Of a stretch of 64,000 nt of DNA, positions 43,579 through 53,400 are shown piece after piece. Numbering within the stretch: position 1 is the stretch's first letter; the number at the start of each line of letters is the position of its first letter. Source of the DNA: Perkinsela sp. pyNocScin1 (taxonomy: Eukaryota; Euglenozoa; Kinetoplastea; Prokinetoplastida; Perkinselidae); contig CAXHTR010000001.1 of the NCBI GenBank assembly GCA_964019655.1, positions 1,240,001 to 1,304,000 on the forward strand, in the 5' to 3' direction. The notes under the pieces were generated by a model that saw only the letters and a program-made list of their open reading frames with translations, was not told the DNA's origin and searched no databases. The translations under genes were made by a program, and so were the position numbers.

Positions 43579-44016
43579 ATGCCGACGAGACTTAAGAAAA
43601 ACAGAAAATCTCGGGGATCTGTCTCAGCGGGACACGGACGCATCGGTAAGCACCGCAAGCATCCATCTGGTAGAGGTAACGCTGGAGGTATGCACTACCA
43701 AAAGATTAACTTCGATAAGTACCACCCTGGCTACTTCGGAAAGGTAGGTCAGCGCCACTTCCACCTCAAGAGAAACACGCAGTGGAAGCCTGCATTAAAC
43801 CTGGACCGCGTCGAGTCTCTTGTTCCTGAACAGGACTGGTCAGCCTGCGCCGGAACGAACAAGCTTCCCGTAGTTGATTTGCTGAACCACGGATACGCAA
43901 AGCTTCTCGGAAATGGAAGAATTACTCGACCAGTGATCATCAAGACCCGCTACTGCAGTCGCATCGCCGAGAAAAAGCTCAAAGAGATCGGAGGGGCAGT
44001 GGTTTTGAAGGCTTAG
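43579..44016 (+). CDS. RPL27A: Large-subunit ribosomal protein uL15 (L27a/L28)
   Basis: This is a 145-residue 60S protein. The Gly- and His-rich basic N-terminus ([20 protein letters not shown], then [20 protein letters not shown]) is the signature of eukaryotic uL15. [18 protein letters not shown] follows, and the C-terminal [20 protein letters not shown] with [20 protein letters not shown] completes it. The length is normal. It lies 83 bp after the TPR gene and 129 bp before the next, on the same strand. Confidence 0.95.
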   Translation: MPTRLKKNRKSRGSVSAGHGRIGKHRKHPSGRGNAGGMHYQKINFDKYHPGYFGKVGQRHFHLKRNTQWKPALNLDRVESLVPEQDWSACAGTNKLPVVDLLNHGYAKLLGNGRITRPVIIKTRYCSRIAEKKLKEIGGAVVLKA

Positions 44017-44145
44017 ATAAAATCAGCTTAATCTTTATATAGAAAACTTTCCTTACTTTGAAGTGTTGAAAGCACCGTGCACGTTTACTTGAGCTAATGC
44101 ACTTTCCTTTTCTAAACAGATTGATGAATTACGGTCTCCGAGCGC

Positions 44146-46740
44146 ATGACTCGTGTGCTTACTTTGCTTGTTCGTAGGTTAGTTGTACCGAACACACTGC
44201 AGTCATCGAAGGATGTTGCGAGCACGTACGCAGACCTATTGAGACTTCGTCTTGTGGACAAAACCCTCGCTGAGTTTTTTGGTAATGCTATCCTGACATG
44301 CGCCCCGAGTGGGCGGTCATGCGGAGAGCTTGCACAGCTTTTGGCATCAGTATCAATCGTAAAAATGAGACTCTATTTTACACATAAAGAGTCGCTCATT
44401 CATCTTTGCCATGAAATATCAAAAAATGCGAAGAGCTTTCGCCCAGTTGAAATTTTCACGTTATTCAACGCTATCAAGCGTCTCCCACGTGCAATTCCAT
44501 TAAGCATGGTGGACGATGTAGCAAAGCAAGCTCGCGATCTTGTCTGTAGATATTCACAGAAGGAAGTCCATCTTCTCCTCGAGATTTGTGGCAAAATATC
44601 CCTAGAAGGACATTCTAACGAAATGGAAAGCTTCATAGTCTCTTTGCTCAAGAGGAGGAGTGATGCTCGAAACTTTCAGGAAACCGTGTATGCGCTCAGA
44701 GCAGTGCTAAAACAGAAAAGCCCTTGCCAAGACTTTCTTGTAAAAGTTTTTCAAGAAGTGAAAAAGGGATTACAACCCAATCTCCTTACGAGGGACGTAA
44801 TCATCATCCTACTACAGATTCTTTCAAAAAGCTTTTTTGACCAAGAAAAAAGGAACGAAGTTTTTAACTTGCTTCTTTCGTATGTTAAGTCACATAGAAA
44901 GGAGCTCATAGCAAACTGTGCCAAAGAAATAATAGTATGTGCCGCTAAAATAGATTATTCTGGTAGAGACAGTCTAAAGGATCTATTTGTACAACTAAGC
45001 ACAGAGCATCTACAAAATACTGACCAGGTTTGGTCCTTGCAGATACTGGCGTCAGCGCTTCAACTGCAACATGAAGATGAGGCACTATATCGACTTTTAA
45101 TAGCCCATTTACGAAGTTTTCGTTTTGATCGTGAAAAAATCAAGCGTGCCATGCAAACATTCGCAAAAGAAAGGCGAGAGTCTCTAGTTGATCAGATATG
45201 TGATAAAGTCTACAGTGGTGACAAATCCATTGACAGTTGCGATAGCCCGATTTCGTGCGCAAGGCGCGTGTGTTTTCTTGGAGCCAGCATATGTTCGAGT
45301 ACCCCCACCCAAGGGAACATGGGCATAAACTTTTCTGAACTGCTTGAGTTCGTAACCTGTGCGCTGAGGGTTTCCTCAGTGGAAGATGTACAGATAAAGG
45401 TGGGTCAGGTAGCTCGATCATTAGACAAAAATATCGAAGCTCGTGGCACATGTGTTCTGGTGCCTCTGCTAAATCATGCACAAGTTCATAAACTTCTTCG
45501 CTTCTTCGTTTCTTTTCGCTTGCATTCCTGCAAGTTGGCAAGATACGTGATTGAATCGTATTATAGCATGCAGCAGCACTCGACTCAAGTAGAAATCGAA
45601 ATTTTTACATATATAGGATTTTTTTCAGTAGACATTCAAGAAGATATTTGGACCAAAGTTCTCGAAAGGCTTAACTGTGCTGTTCACCAGCTAGATTCTT
45701 TCTCCGCGACACAAATTTTGGCATCCACACTTGCGTGTCGAGATAGGCGCGTCATCAACCCTCTTTTTATAGCCAAAGTTATTCAGCATTTGCTTCAATT
45801 GGAAAGTGTCGGGTCAACTGAGCTTGCCATAACATTGCATGCCATGACACGACTTTTCATAAACGAGCCTTCACTTTTCATCTCAGCACTCGAAAAGTAC
45901 ATATCTCTACCATCTGATCCTGTGTCAGTATCGAAAGTATTTTATGCCGTTACACGATATAGGTATTTCGTTCCGAATCAGCATTGTCTCAAAAAGCTAT
46001 TTCATAGAGTTTTACGTGAAATTCCCGCACTTGATTATCCTTCTTTGTTCAAAGTCTTGTGCAGCTGCGGTTCTTTCAAACGCTTTTGCACCGCGTCGGC
46101 CAACGAGATCGAAGATGGCATATCCTTAAAGGAACTCCATGCGATGGCCGAAAAAGCAGTCGGTTATTGTGAAAAGCTTAAAAGAATTCACGCCACGACG
46201 CTTGCGACGATGAGTTTATCACTCGCGAGCCTCAACGTCTTTCAAAAGAGCCTTCGTCGATCATTCATATTTGCATTGGAGGACTCGGAAAAATCGTTGC
46301 TATGCAAGACCACTTTTGCGCTAGCTATGGTTAGGTCGGAAGACGACTATGGGTCATTCATGGCATCCTTAGCTCGTCAGTACGCCAAAAACATTAACAC
46401 TCTTCTCAATTTTGATCGCTTGGCATACAATGCATTTATTCTATATCCGTCCTTAGTTGAGAAAGGATTTTTGGACAGCTCCGAAGCTAATGCACAAAAA
46501 ATTTTAGTCCGAATCAATCAGCTCAATTTCAAAATAATTCATGTTGAGGATCTTCTTTTAGCTCTTGAAACAACGCTCAAGTACCCAATGATCATTGTTC
46601 CCAAATCACTCGTACTGGACATTTATCTTGAGCTGAAGAAAAGAAACCGCTGTCTCACAACATATGAGCTCGAGCAACTTCAGAATATCGCCCATCGACT
46701 CAACTCATCAGGAGCACTCAGTGTACCTAATGATGACTGA
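44146..46740 (+). CDS. Large helical-repeat protein, probably mitochondrial
   Basis: The 864-residue protein has an N-terminus with Arg and few acids (MTRVLTLLVRRLVVPNTLQS), consistent with mitochondrial import. The body is built of repeated helix pairs with phrases such as LFNAIKRLPRAIPLSMVDDV and LLLEICGKISLEGHSNEMES, similar to the octotrico/heptatricopeptide or FASTK-like solenoids that handle organelle RNA. No RAP domain or enzyme motif was found. The same design is seen in the 1066-residue protein at 54531-57731, with no obvious sequence identity. A role in mitochondrial RNA or ribosome biology is inference. Confidence 0.7.
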   Translation: MTRVLTLLVRRLVVPNTLQSSKDVASTYADLLRLRLVDKTLAEFFGNAILTCAPSGRSCGELAQLLASVSIVKMRLYFTHKESLIHLCHEISKNAKSFRPVEIFTLFNAIKRLPRAIPLSMVDDVAKQARDLVCRYSQKEVHLLLEICGKISLEGHSNEMESFIVSLLKRRSDARNFQETVYALRAVLKQKSPCQDFLVKVFQEVKKGLQPNLLTRDVIIILLQILSKSFFDQEKRNEVFNLLLSYVKSHRKELIANCAKEIIVCAAKIDYSGRDSLKDLFVQLSTEHLQNTDQVWSLQILASALQLQHEDEALYRLLIAHLRSFRFDREKIKRAMQTFAKERRESLVDQICDKVYSGDKSIDSCDSPISCARRVCFLGASICSSTPTQGNMGINFSELLEFVTCALRVSSVEDVQIKVGQVARSLDKNIEARGTCVLVPLLNHAQVHKLLRFFVSFRLHSCKLARYVIESYYSMQQHSTQVEIEIFTYIGFFSVDIQEDIWTKVLERLNCAVHQLDSFSATQILASTLACRDRRVINPLFIAKVIQHLLQLESVGSTELAITLHAMTRLFINEPSLFISALEKYISLPSDPVSVSKVFYAVTRYRYFVPNQHCLKKLFHRVLREIPALDYPSLFKVLCSCGSFKRFCTASANEIEDGISLKELHAMAEKAVGYCEKLKRIHATTLATMSLSLASLNVFQKSLRRSFIFALEDSEKSLLCKTTFALAMVRSEDDYGSFMASLARQYAKNINTLLNFDRLAYNAFILYPSLVEKGFLDSSEANAQKILVRINQLNFKIIHVEDLLLALETTLKYPMIIVPKSLVLDIYLELKKRNRCLTTYELEQLQNIAHRLNSSGALSVPNDD

Positions 46741-47289
46741 TTTCGTGTTTACTGCTCACATTCATCATAATGATGAATACATCATTCTATAGCAAGAAAG
46801 CTTTTTTTTGAAGTAACAGGCAAAAAAGGAGCAGTGTCAAGTGCTTATTTCATTCTTTCTTGAAGCTGCGCAAAGACTGAGTGTGCTCGGGCGTTGTGTT
46901 AGTAGCCTCAAGCATTGATTTGACGCATTGATCATGTGAGCACTACGCACACTTAAAGATAGGGGTAATAGGTGCAGATTGATAGTTTGGAAGTTTATCT
47001 CGTGTTCTTGCACCGGAAATTTTAGACAGGCTGCATGAGAATAAGCTCGGGTCTTTTTCAAGCATCCTATGCTTGTACATGCATAGATTTTGCTGTGCTT
47101 CGGTCGCATCCAATGCTTTTGTAAAAATTTTATTCGCCTTGGCTTTGATATTCTCATAATGGTACAACCGACACATTTCGTCTTTCCCAAGAGCTTGAGA
47201 ATAGCTAGTATACAGTCATACCTTCCACATACCGTTCTGAAGTCAAAGATTTTGCGCTCACACCCGAATAAATCAGCTGAATTTTACAC

Positions 47290-47310
47290 GCACAGCCGAT
47301 TTCTACTCAG
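47290..47310 (+). promoter_or_regulatory. Probable trans-splice acceptor before the 29-codon frame
   Basis: The sequence GCACAGCCGATTTCTACTCAG ends 16 nt before the ATG at 47327. It is a credible pyrimidine-AG site and is the main reason to take the tiny frame seriously. Confidence 0.4.
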
Positions 47311-47326
47311 TAAAGAGAAAAATAAT

Positions 47327-47416
47327 ATGCAAGTTTGGAAGCTTAACACATGCTTTCTCCTAGTTTCAGCAGTATCCGCGCCTATTTACATTTGGAATGT
47401 TGTAAGCAACGTTTGA
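47327..47416 (+). CDS. Possible 29-residue single-pass membrane microprotein
   Basis: A 29-residue frame reads MQVWKLNTCFLLVSAVSA and ends with IYIWNVVSNV. Nearly all of it after residue 6 is hydrophobic, enough for one membrane helix with a short basic-polar N-terminus. The ATG follows a good acceptor AG by 16 nt. The open frame extends further upstream, where it would read as a longer basic protein, but the acceptor would cut that. Small subunits of OST, respiratory complexes and the TOM complex can be this small. No family is assigned and chance is not excluded. Confidence 0.35.
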   Translation: MQVWKLNTCFLLVSAVSAPIYIWNVVSNV

Positions 47417-47739
47417 AACAATGCATGACACCAATTTTACCTAGAGACGTATTTTTTTAACAAGTACGTTGTTCTTGCATCAATTTAATGATTCACGTTC
47501 GGCCAGTACATTCATGTAATTAGGACTCGAATAAATTTGAATGACTCACCCCCTCATGCGTAGCATTGAACGCGACCCCACACAACGTGATTCCCTTTAA
47601 AGGATTTGAGTCATGCACATGATGATCAAGTGATTCTTCTATTAATTTACTATTCTAATCCTCATTCTACATGCCTGAGACACATGTATGGCTAAATGAT
47701 ATTATTTTTATCCATCAATTCACGTTTGTAGATTGAAGC

Positions 47740-48123
47740 ATGAAGGTCACAAGAATAACATACTTGCGTTCCAAAAGTCACTCCATACAACGATCGATTT
47801 TCAGCAGAATTCAGAATTCACTCGAGTCGCAAGGATCAAATTCGAATATGTTTATAGTAGGGTCAATGTCAGCAGCGATGGTAGTCATTAAATGGCACTT
47901 TCATGTGAAAAATAGCCTTATATTGCAACGCCACCAAGCAGATTACTCGAAAGAGATACGGCCAGCTATAATGGATACATTGGCTACTTTGAGCCAGATT
48001 GAAGAACTCTGGTCAAAGTATACAAAGCTCAAAGAAGAGCATATCAGGCAATTACAGTCCCAAAATATTCAGCAAACGCGAAGCATGGACCGGCTTTCGG
48101 CTGCGCTGAAAAAATGTTCATAA
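47740..48123 (+). CDS. Mitochondrial membrane protein with coiled coil, unknown
   Basis: The 127-residue protein starts MKVTRITYLRSKSHSIQRSI, rich in Arg, Ser and hydrophobic residues without acids, a good mitochondrial presequence. One hydrophobic segment (about 36-51; NMFIVGSMSAAMVVIKW) is followed by a helical, Gln- and Lys-rich stretch (SQIEELWSKYTKLKEEHIRQ) that looks like a coiled coil. This is the layout of small inner-membrane proteins. No named family is recognised. A long leader precedes it (see the 1-kb gap). Confidence 0.6.
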   Translation: MKVTRITYLRSKSHSIQRSIFSRIQNSLESQGSNSNMFIVGSMSAAMVVIKWHFHVKNSLILQRHQADYSKEIRPAIMDTLATLSQIEELWSKYTKLKEEHIRQLQSQNIQQTRSMDRLSAALKKCS

Positions 48124-48212
48124 AAGCCATTCACCCAGAGATCCACAGTGTTGTGTTAAATATCTCATTGAATTCGTTGGATTATAGATATTAATGCCAA
48201 CTCACCCTCCGG

Positions 48213-49358
48213 ATGCCGCGTAAAGTCGTCATTCCATCCAACCTTTCATTGCATGAAATCGGGTCTTATATCGGTGGCTCTATGAAGGATGACATCTCCC
48301 GGAGAGCTGCTTTTACAAAGTTGAAATCCGCAGCGGAAGAAAAGAAGCAGTCAATGCTTGATAACTTCAACTGGCAACGACGCCGTGAAAACGTTCTCAT
48401 TAAAAAGTTTGATGGGGACGTTTGTCAGGCAATACAAGAGCACGTAGCCCCATCATCTTCAAAGAACAGAATGATCAACCAAATGCCTTTCGAAAAGAAG
48501 ATTATGGAGGAGATTTATGCTGAACAGCATGGAAAGCGAGCACATCGAAAGCTCCGAAGCGAGCTTCAGTGGGAGCGTTGGATTGCGAAGGGTGATGAGA
48601 ATGTACCAGTATCAAGAGCTTGTGAGAAGGCACAGCTTGCGTTTGGAATGGGCAAAGAAATAGAACTTCTTTGTACAGCTCGCGTGCCAGAGGAGTTCCC
48701 AACGTACAACTTTCGAGGAAAGGGAGGGCGCGTTGTGTTCACCAGAAAGAGCAAAGTTTTTGAGATTCCCTTTATTGGTCGAACAAACGTTGGTAAATCA
48801 TCGCTGATAAATGCGCTTCTGAACACATACGTCGCAGACTACGACTCGTCTCCAGGAACAACGATAACAGCAAATTTTTATTGCCTCGGAAAGAGAATGA
48901 CTCTCGTGGACATGCCAGGCTATAGCTACATTTCCCCACTTCGAGCACCAGAAGCTCGGATCCAGTCGGTTCACAAGCTGATCAAAAGCTATTTACACGA
49001 GATTGCAGACAACAAGCGCTGTTGTCCTCGTGTCTTCGTTTGCTTGCACGCAAAGCTTGGTGTACACGGAGCAGATAAATATTTTCTGGATATGCTCGAA
49101 GGCATGAAAGTTCCATTTTCAGTCATATTGACTAAGACAGACGAGGTCGATATCAAGCGACTTGTGCGAGTCACTGCTTACACTCGAAATACATTGATGA
49201 ATTTGTCGCACTGTGAAGAGCTTACGCTTGCAAGCGCATTACATTTGTCAGGCATTCAGAAAATACAGAACCTTTTATCACATTTCGGTCCCAAGAATCA
49301 CCTTGATAGCGGTGCCCTTGAAGATGGCGAGTTGGATATCAATCGCATTGTTCTGTGA
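48213..49358 (+). CDS. EngB/YihA-type GTPase, probably mitochondrial
   Basis: This 381-residue protein has a 185-residue N-terminal addition that is basic and helical, followed by a TrmE-Era-EngA-EngB-type G domain. The motifs are G1 GRTNVGKSS (about 189-197), G2 around the Thr-rich PGTTITANF, G3 DMPGYSY (about 232-238) and G4 TKTD (about 308-311). IPFIGRTNVGKSSLINALL and VDMPGY are typical of EngB, a large-subunit ribosome assembly GTPase. In kinetoplastids such proteins act in mitoribosome assembly. The N-terminus lacks a classic presequence, so the location is inferred. Confidence 0.83.
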   Translation: MPRKVVIPSNLSLHEIGSYIGGSMKDDISRRAAFTKLKSAAEEKKQSMLDNFNWQRRRENVLIKKFDGDVCQAIQEHVAPSSSKNRMINQMPFEKKIMEEIYAEQHGKRAHRKLRSELQWERWIAKGDENVPVSRACEKAQLAFGMGKEIELLCTARVPEEFPTYNFRGKGGRVVFTRKSKVFEIPFIGRTNVGKSSLINALLNTYVADYDSSPGTTITANFYCLGKRMTLVDMPGYSYISPLRAPEARIQSVHKLIKSYLHEIADNKRCCPRVFVCLHAKLGVHGADKYFLDMLEGMKVPFSVILTKTDEVDIKRLVRVTAYTRNTLMNLSHCEELTLASALHLSGIQKIQNLLSHFGPKNHLDSGALEDGELDINRIVL

Positions 49359-49442
49359 GCCCAAAAGTTGCTTAGAACAATCATTTCTTTAGGGTACAAG
49401 GATTTATCTTTCTACTATAAATACTTGAAATGATGCCTACAA

Positions 49443-50345
49443 ATGGCGAACAGGAGTAATACTGTGCAAGTCGATGGTCTCGATCATTTCTCAAATGACG
49501 CATTTCGAAACTTTTTGTGCCACATTGGAGTAAAACTTTTGCGGTTCAGCAAGGAGGAAATGAAACATACTACAAAGAATACTTTAATCGAAAGGAGCGG
49601 CTGCGCGTTCTCGCCTATGAGTGAAAGAACTTCAAGTAAAATGCAGTTTATGAACGAATCTGTGCTCTCTAAAGCAGTGCCAGAACCTGGCGACATCTTA
49701 CTCCTGTGGTCTTCTGCGTGGAAAAGTGACCAACAGGACAATGATCTGAGTGCTATAGAGAATCATCTATCTGAAATTATCCGGAAGCGCATCCAGCTTA
49801 CCAGCTTTCCAGTCAAAACAATGCTTTTTCTGCACGCAATGATATTTCCTCGCGTTTCTCTTGATCAAACGGGGCAAATCATTCAACGGCGGCGAGAATT
49901 CATGCTTATGCGTCTTCGATGTTTGTATGATGAGCTAGCTCATTGGCAAAAGGGTCTTCTATTTGCTATCCTTACACCAGTGGATGACTCAGAGGTCTTT
50001 CATTCAGTGACTTCAACCATCTCTGAAGATCTCATCAGTGAAGAAGACAAAAGTTCTGATTTGCCAGCTTCTCCTGCTAAAAAGCGTAGAGCTCGCTCAG
50101 ATACCCCCAAAAAACCAGCTGAAAGAAGACCTGCAAGTGTTGATAGTGCATTTCCGAAATCGACCCCCGAGTTCATATATATTGCAGTCAAAAAGCAAGA
50201 TCAGCTTGCTGGATCTCAAACCGCCGCGAAAGCCCATGTAGAACAAAGGCCATTGCCCTTCGCAAATGTTGATGATTCCAATTACTGCTTCGAGTTTCGC
50301 ACCATACTTGCGTGGTATAGAGCGGCCCCTACAACCGATGTTTGA
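49443..50345 (+). CDS. Unknown protein with a bipartite-type nuclear signal
   Basis: This 300-residue protein is not recognised. The first half is globular, with an amphipathic helix region (ENHLSEIIRKRIQLTSFPVK then LFLHAMIFPRVSLDQTGQII). Residues around 208-225 hold a basic cluster, PAKKRRARSDTPKKPAERRP, a likely nuclear localisation signal in a disordered, Ser- and Pro-rich stretch. The end is globular again (SNYCFEFRTILAWYRAAP). There is no signal peptide or membrane helix. It lies between an EngB GTPase and the large membrane protein gene, in the same direction. Confidence 0.6.
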   Translation: MANRSNTVQVDGLDHFSNDAFRNFLCHIGVKLLRFSKEEMKHTTKNTLIERSGCAFSPMSERTSSKMQFMNESVLSKAVPEPGDILLLWSSAWKSDQQDNDLSAIENHLSEIIRKRIQLTSFPVKTMLFLHAMIFPRVSLDQTGQIIQRRREFMLMRLRCLYDELAHWQKGLLFAILTPVDDSEVFHSVTSTISEDLISEEDKSSDLPASPAKKRRARSDTPKKPAERRPASVDSAFPKSTPEFIYIAVKKQDQLAGSQTAAKAHVEQRPLPFANVDDSNYCFEFRTILAWYRAAPTTDV

Positions 50346-50432
50346 GCGTGATTGCAGCATAGTGTCGTAGGATATTTTTTTATCATTGGTACCATGTGAA
50401 TCCATATTTGAACAATACTTGAGACTTTGAAA

Positions 50433-53400
50433 ATGCTCTCAGTAGTCATCTCCTTCGTGCTCTGCGCCCAGACTGAAACGGTTAGCGCAGTCAGACCATT
50501 CTTGCGCGAAGATGTTTGGGGTGAGTGGGTTGGAGGCGGCAGCACGGGCTATTTGTATAACAGTTATAGAAGTAATTTTGAAAAGTGTCGATCAGGCCAT
50601 GCGTGTGTAGGGGAATGCTTTCGCGGCAATTGCCTTTTGCGTGGTATGGGCAAAGGTCGACACGCTCGCGGCATGTTCTGCCAATCAGTCGGAGATGCGT
50701 ACGAAACAGTGGTAGGGAAGAGTGCTTTGTATAATTCAATGGCGTCTTGTGCTGATGGAGATTATATAGTCGGCATGCAAAAAGGCAATTTCACCATATT
50801 TCCATCGTTTCGTGTCATCTGTGCACGTGGCGAGCCACATTTATTTGCCGATCATACCCAATCAGTTCATGTATCTTCCTTCTGTCCACATAACTACGTT
50901 GCAATATCCAGGTGCTACCAAACCTCTGAGAATTGCTGCCAGGACGGTAGTCTGCGATGTGCGCCCTTGGTTCGAAGTAATTTTTCAAAGTCCGAGCGAC
51001 AAACTCTTCACAAAGTCGTCGGAACTCCACCAAACGCACCAACATTGAGCTCGGATGTGACCAACGTGCATCCGCTCAGCGTTCGTCTTCACACCCCTCA
51101 AGCAATATCTCCCGGTGTCTTGCAAAGCGGTGCGCACTTCATCACAGTGGTAAATGGGTCAAACAAGATAGTTCGGGTCCCCTTGCTGTCACTCGAGAGG
51201 GATCCTTCTAATTTTCAGTATCACGAAAAAATTTCAAGAGTTGAGTCAAAAAGTAATTTTACCACTATAGCGACATCTCCTGAGCATTTCTATCTCGGAA
51301 GCACAACTGGAGGTAATGTCACCCGGATTTATCGAACAGATCACAACGGCAATATGCTTATTCATGTTTTTGGAGGTGAGGTAGGCTCAGATCTTAAGAG
51401 GAAATCGCTTTGTAAAATATCCTTCCTGAAATATGCAGTAGACTCGTCCACGCTCTACATCGGTCAGCCCTACGGCTATGTCAAATGGAACGTTGATACA
51501 GAACAAATCACTGTAGTTGGTAGCGAAGTATGTGTGCCACAAAGAGAACGTAAGTGGAGGCCACTGGATTCCCCTCTCTGTATTGCGTTCCGACGCAATC
51601 AAACGATAGTTGTCGAAAAGTCAGGAAAGATTTTGCAAGAAGTTGCAGGTTCTCTCACAGCTTTTCGGCAACACGCACGCCAAGGTGCTATGGAAGAAAA
51701 TCTCAAGGATTGTACTTATGATAGCGAGCGCGATGTGATATACATGGCGACAAAGCGATGCATCTTTGGCTCCTCGCTTCGAAGTGACTTTCCGGAAGAT
51801 TTTCATGTTGCGGGCAGCTGTGGATATCATATTCCAAACCAAACAAATGGGGATACGTTCCGCAATGTATGCTCTATAGAAATGCACGAAGATCAGCTCT
51901 TGATCGCCGATCAGGAGGCGGAAGCTATTTATTGTATCGAAAAAACTTTGGAAAGAGCGATACAAGGCGCCAACTACGATAAAGAGTTCGAAATTTCCAA
52001 AAACCTAGGGGAAACGACCGTCGCAAGGCTGCAAATGTTCGCTGAAGAAAGCGAGGACTCTGGGGAATCGCCCATCGCTTTAAAAAATATGAGAGATATT
52101 CGGCAAGCGATACAAGGACATGTGCTCATTGCTACGAAGAATAACCTTCAATTCTTCGATGTTTCCGGCGGAAAATTAAAGCATATTCCATTTAAAAAGC
52201 GCTTTTCATACAAAGGGTATCATATTTCAAAAGCATTCAAAGACATATACATCGCTGCTGTGCGTGACGAGATAGTCTTCTTTGCAGATAGGCTAAGAGA
52301 GGGAATTTTTTACCTAGACACAATATCAGGGACGATTGAACTCTTCCATGAAGGCTGCGTCAAGGGCTCGAGTATCGAGGACATGGTTCTGACAGATGAC
52401 AATGAGCTGTGCTTGATCGCGAATCGCCATGGCACAGTGTTTGTGCATTGTATTGATACTACCACTAGAACCGTGCACATCATTTACTCGAATATCTCCC
52501 GCTATCTTCCAAAATCTTCTAAATATTCGATCGCCTATGCTCACGGAACTCTTTTCCTTGCATCGGGCAGTGCTGTAGTGCAAATTCCTCGCAAGAGTGT
52601 TGACCGAACTCCTGCTATTGTCGTAATGCTTCAGTGTCTCGTTGAAAAGATGACTGTTGATGCAGGCACAGGCTCAGTCTTGCTTCTCACTGATCAGAAC
52701 ACCATTCTTCGAGTATCGTGCGAAGACACGGGCGTACCGAGGCTCAGTGCGCTGCTTACAGTGTCTAACCCCCGTATACTGACTCGACATTGCGATCCCA
52801 TCACACCCTGGCAGACGGTTCAGCTGGAGAGAAAGCTCCTTGCCATATCATGCCATGACAAAAGTAATACCATATTGTTTATCGACAGTGACTCCCTTTA
52901 CCAAGCAGACACGCATGAAGACGTCTCTGAATACATACCCGAAGGCGGCTCAGAAGCTCGAAAGCATCCCAGCCGCAGTCATCATGATCCAAATGCATCT
53001 GCATCATCACTGGCCGAGGTGAATAACGGCTCAGTTTACTTCGAAGGAGATTCAAAAATAAGCATATTTCAACTTCAAGATGATGGGGTTCGCATACGCC
53101 CAGTTATCGATGTTGTCATTCACGGGGACTCGTGGAGCATTCACCGCATAAGCGAGAGCCCAAAAGACTTCATCGCATCTATTCTTCCTCCACCTGTGTT
53201 CTCCCCGAGTATCATAGAAACATCCTCGGCAACGTACATTGACTCACATAAAATTCGTATCGCCATCGGCTATGATAAAGATCTCAAGGTCCCTCGTGAG
53301 TATCAAGAAATAGCTCTTACGTCAAATTTTCCAGATAGGGTAACCGTTTCTGGACGTCGACCGTATTTTTTGCACAGTGCGAGCACTCCGAAATTGAAGA

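Larger units (their letters stand above)
46741..47739. other. Gene-poor interval of about 1 kb
   Basis: Compared with the 60-260-bp gaps common in the window, this 999-bp gap is long. Near its left end TTCATCAT-A-ATGATGAA (46760-46776) makes a short hairpin and is followed by a T-run (46801-46809). The only coding candidate I would note on the plus strand is the 29-codon frame at 47327-47416. From 47417 to 47739 there is no feature beyond AT-rich sequence. The interval may be the 3' UTR of the preceding gene. Confidence 0.6.

Noticed and set aside
46943-47176. A 77-residue minus-strand ATG frame, basic and helical, in the 1-kb gap
   Set aside because: It runs against the direction of the whole right-hand unit, and nothing in the sequence matches a family. 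An antisense transcript cannot be excluded.
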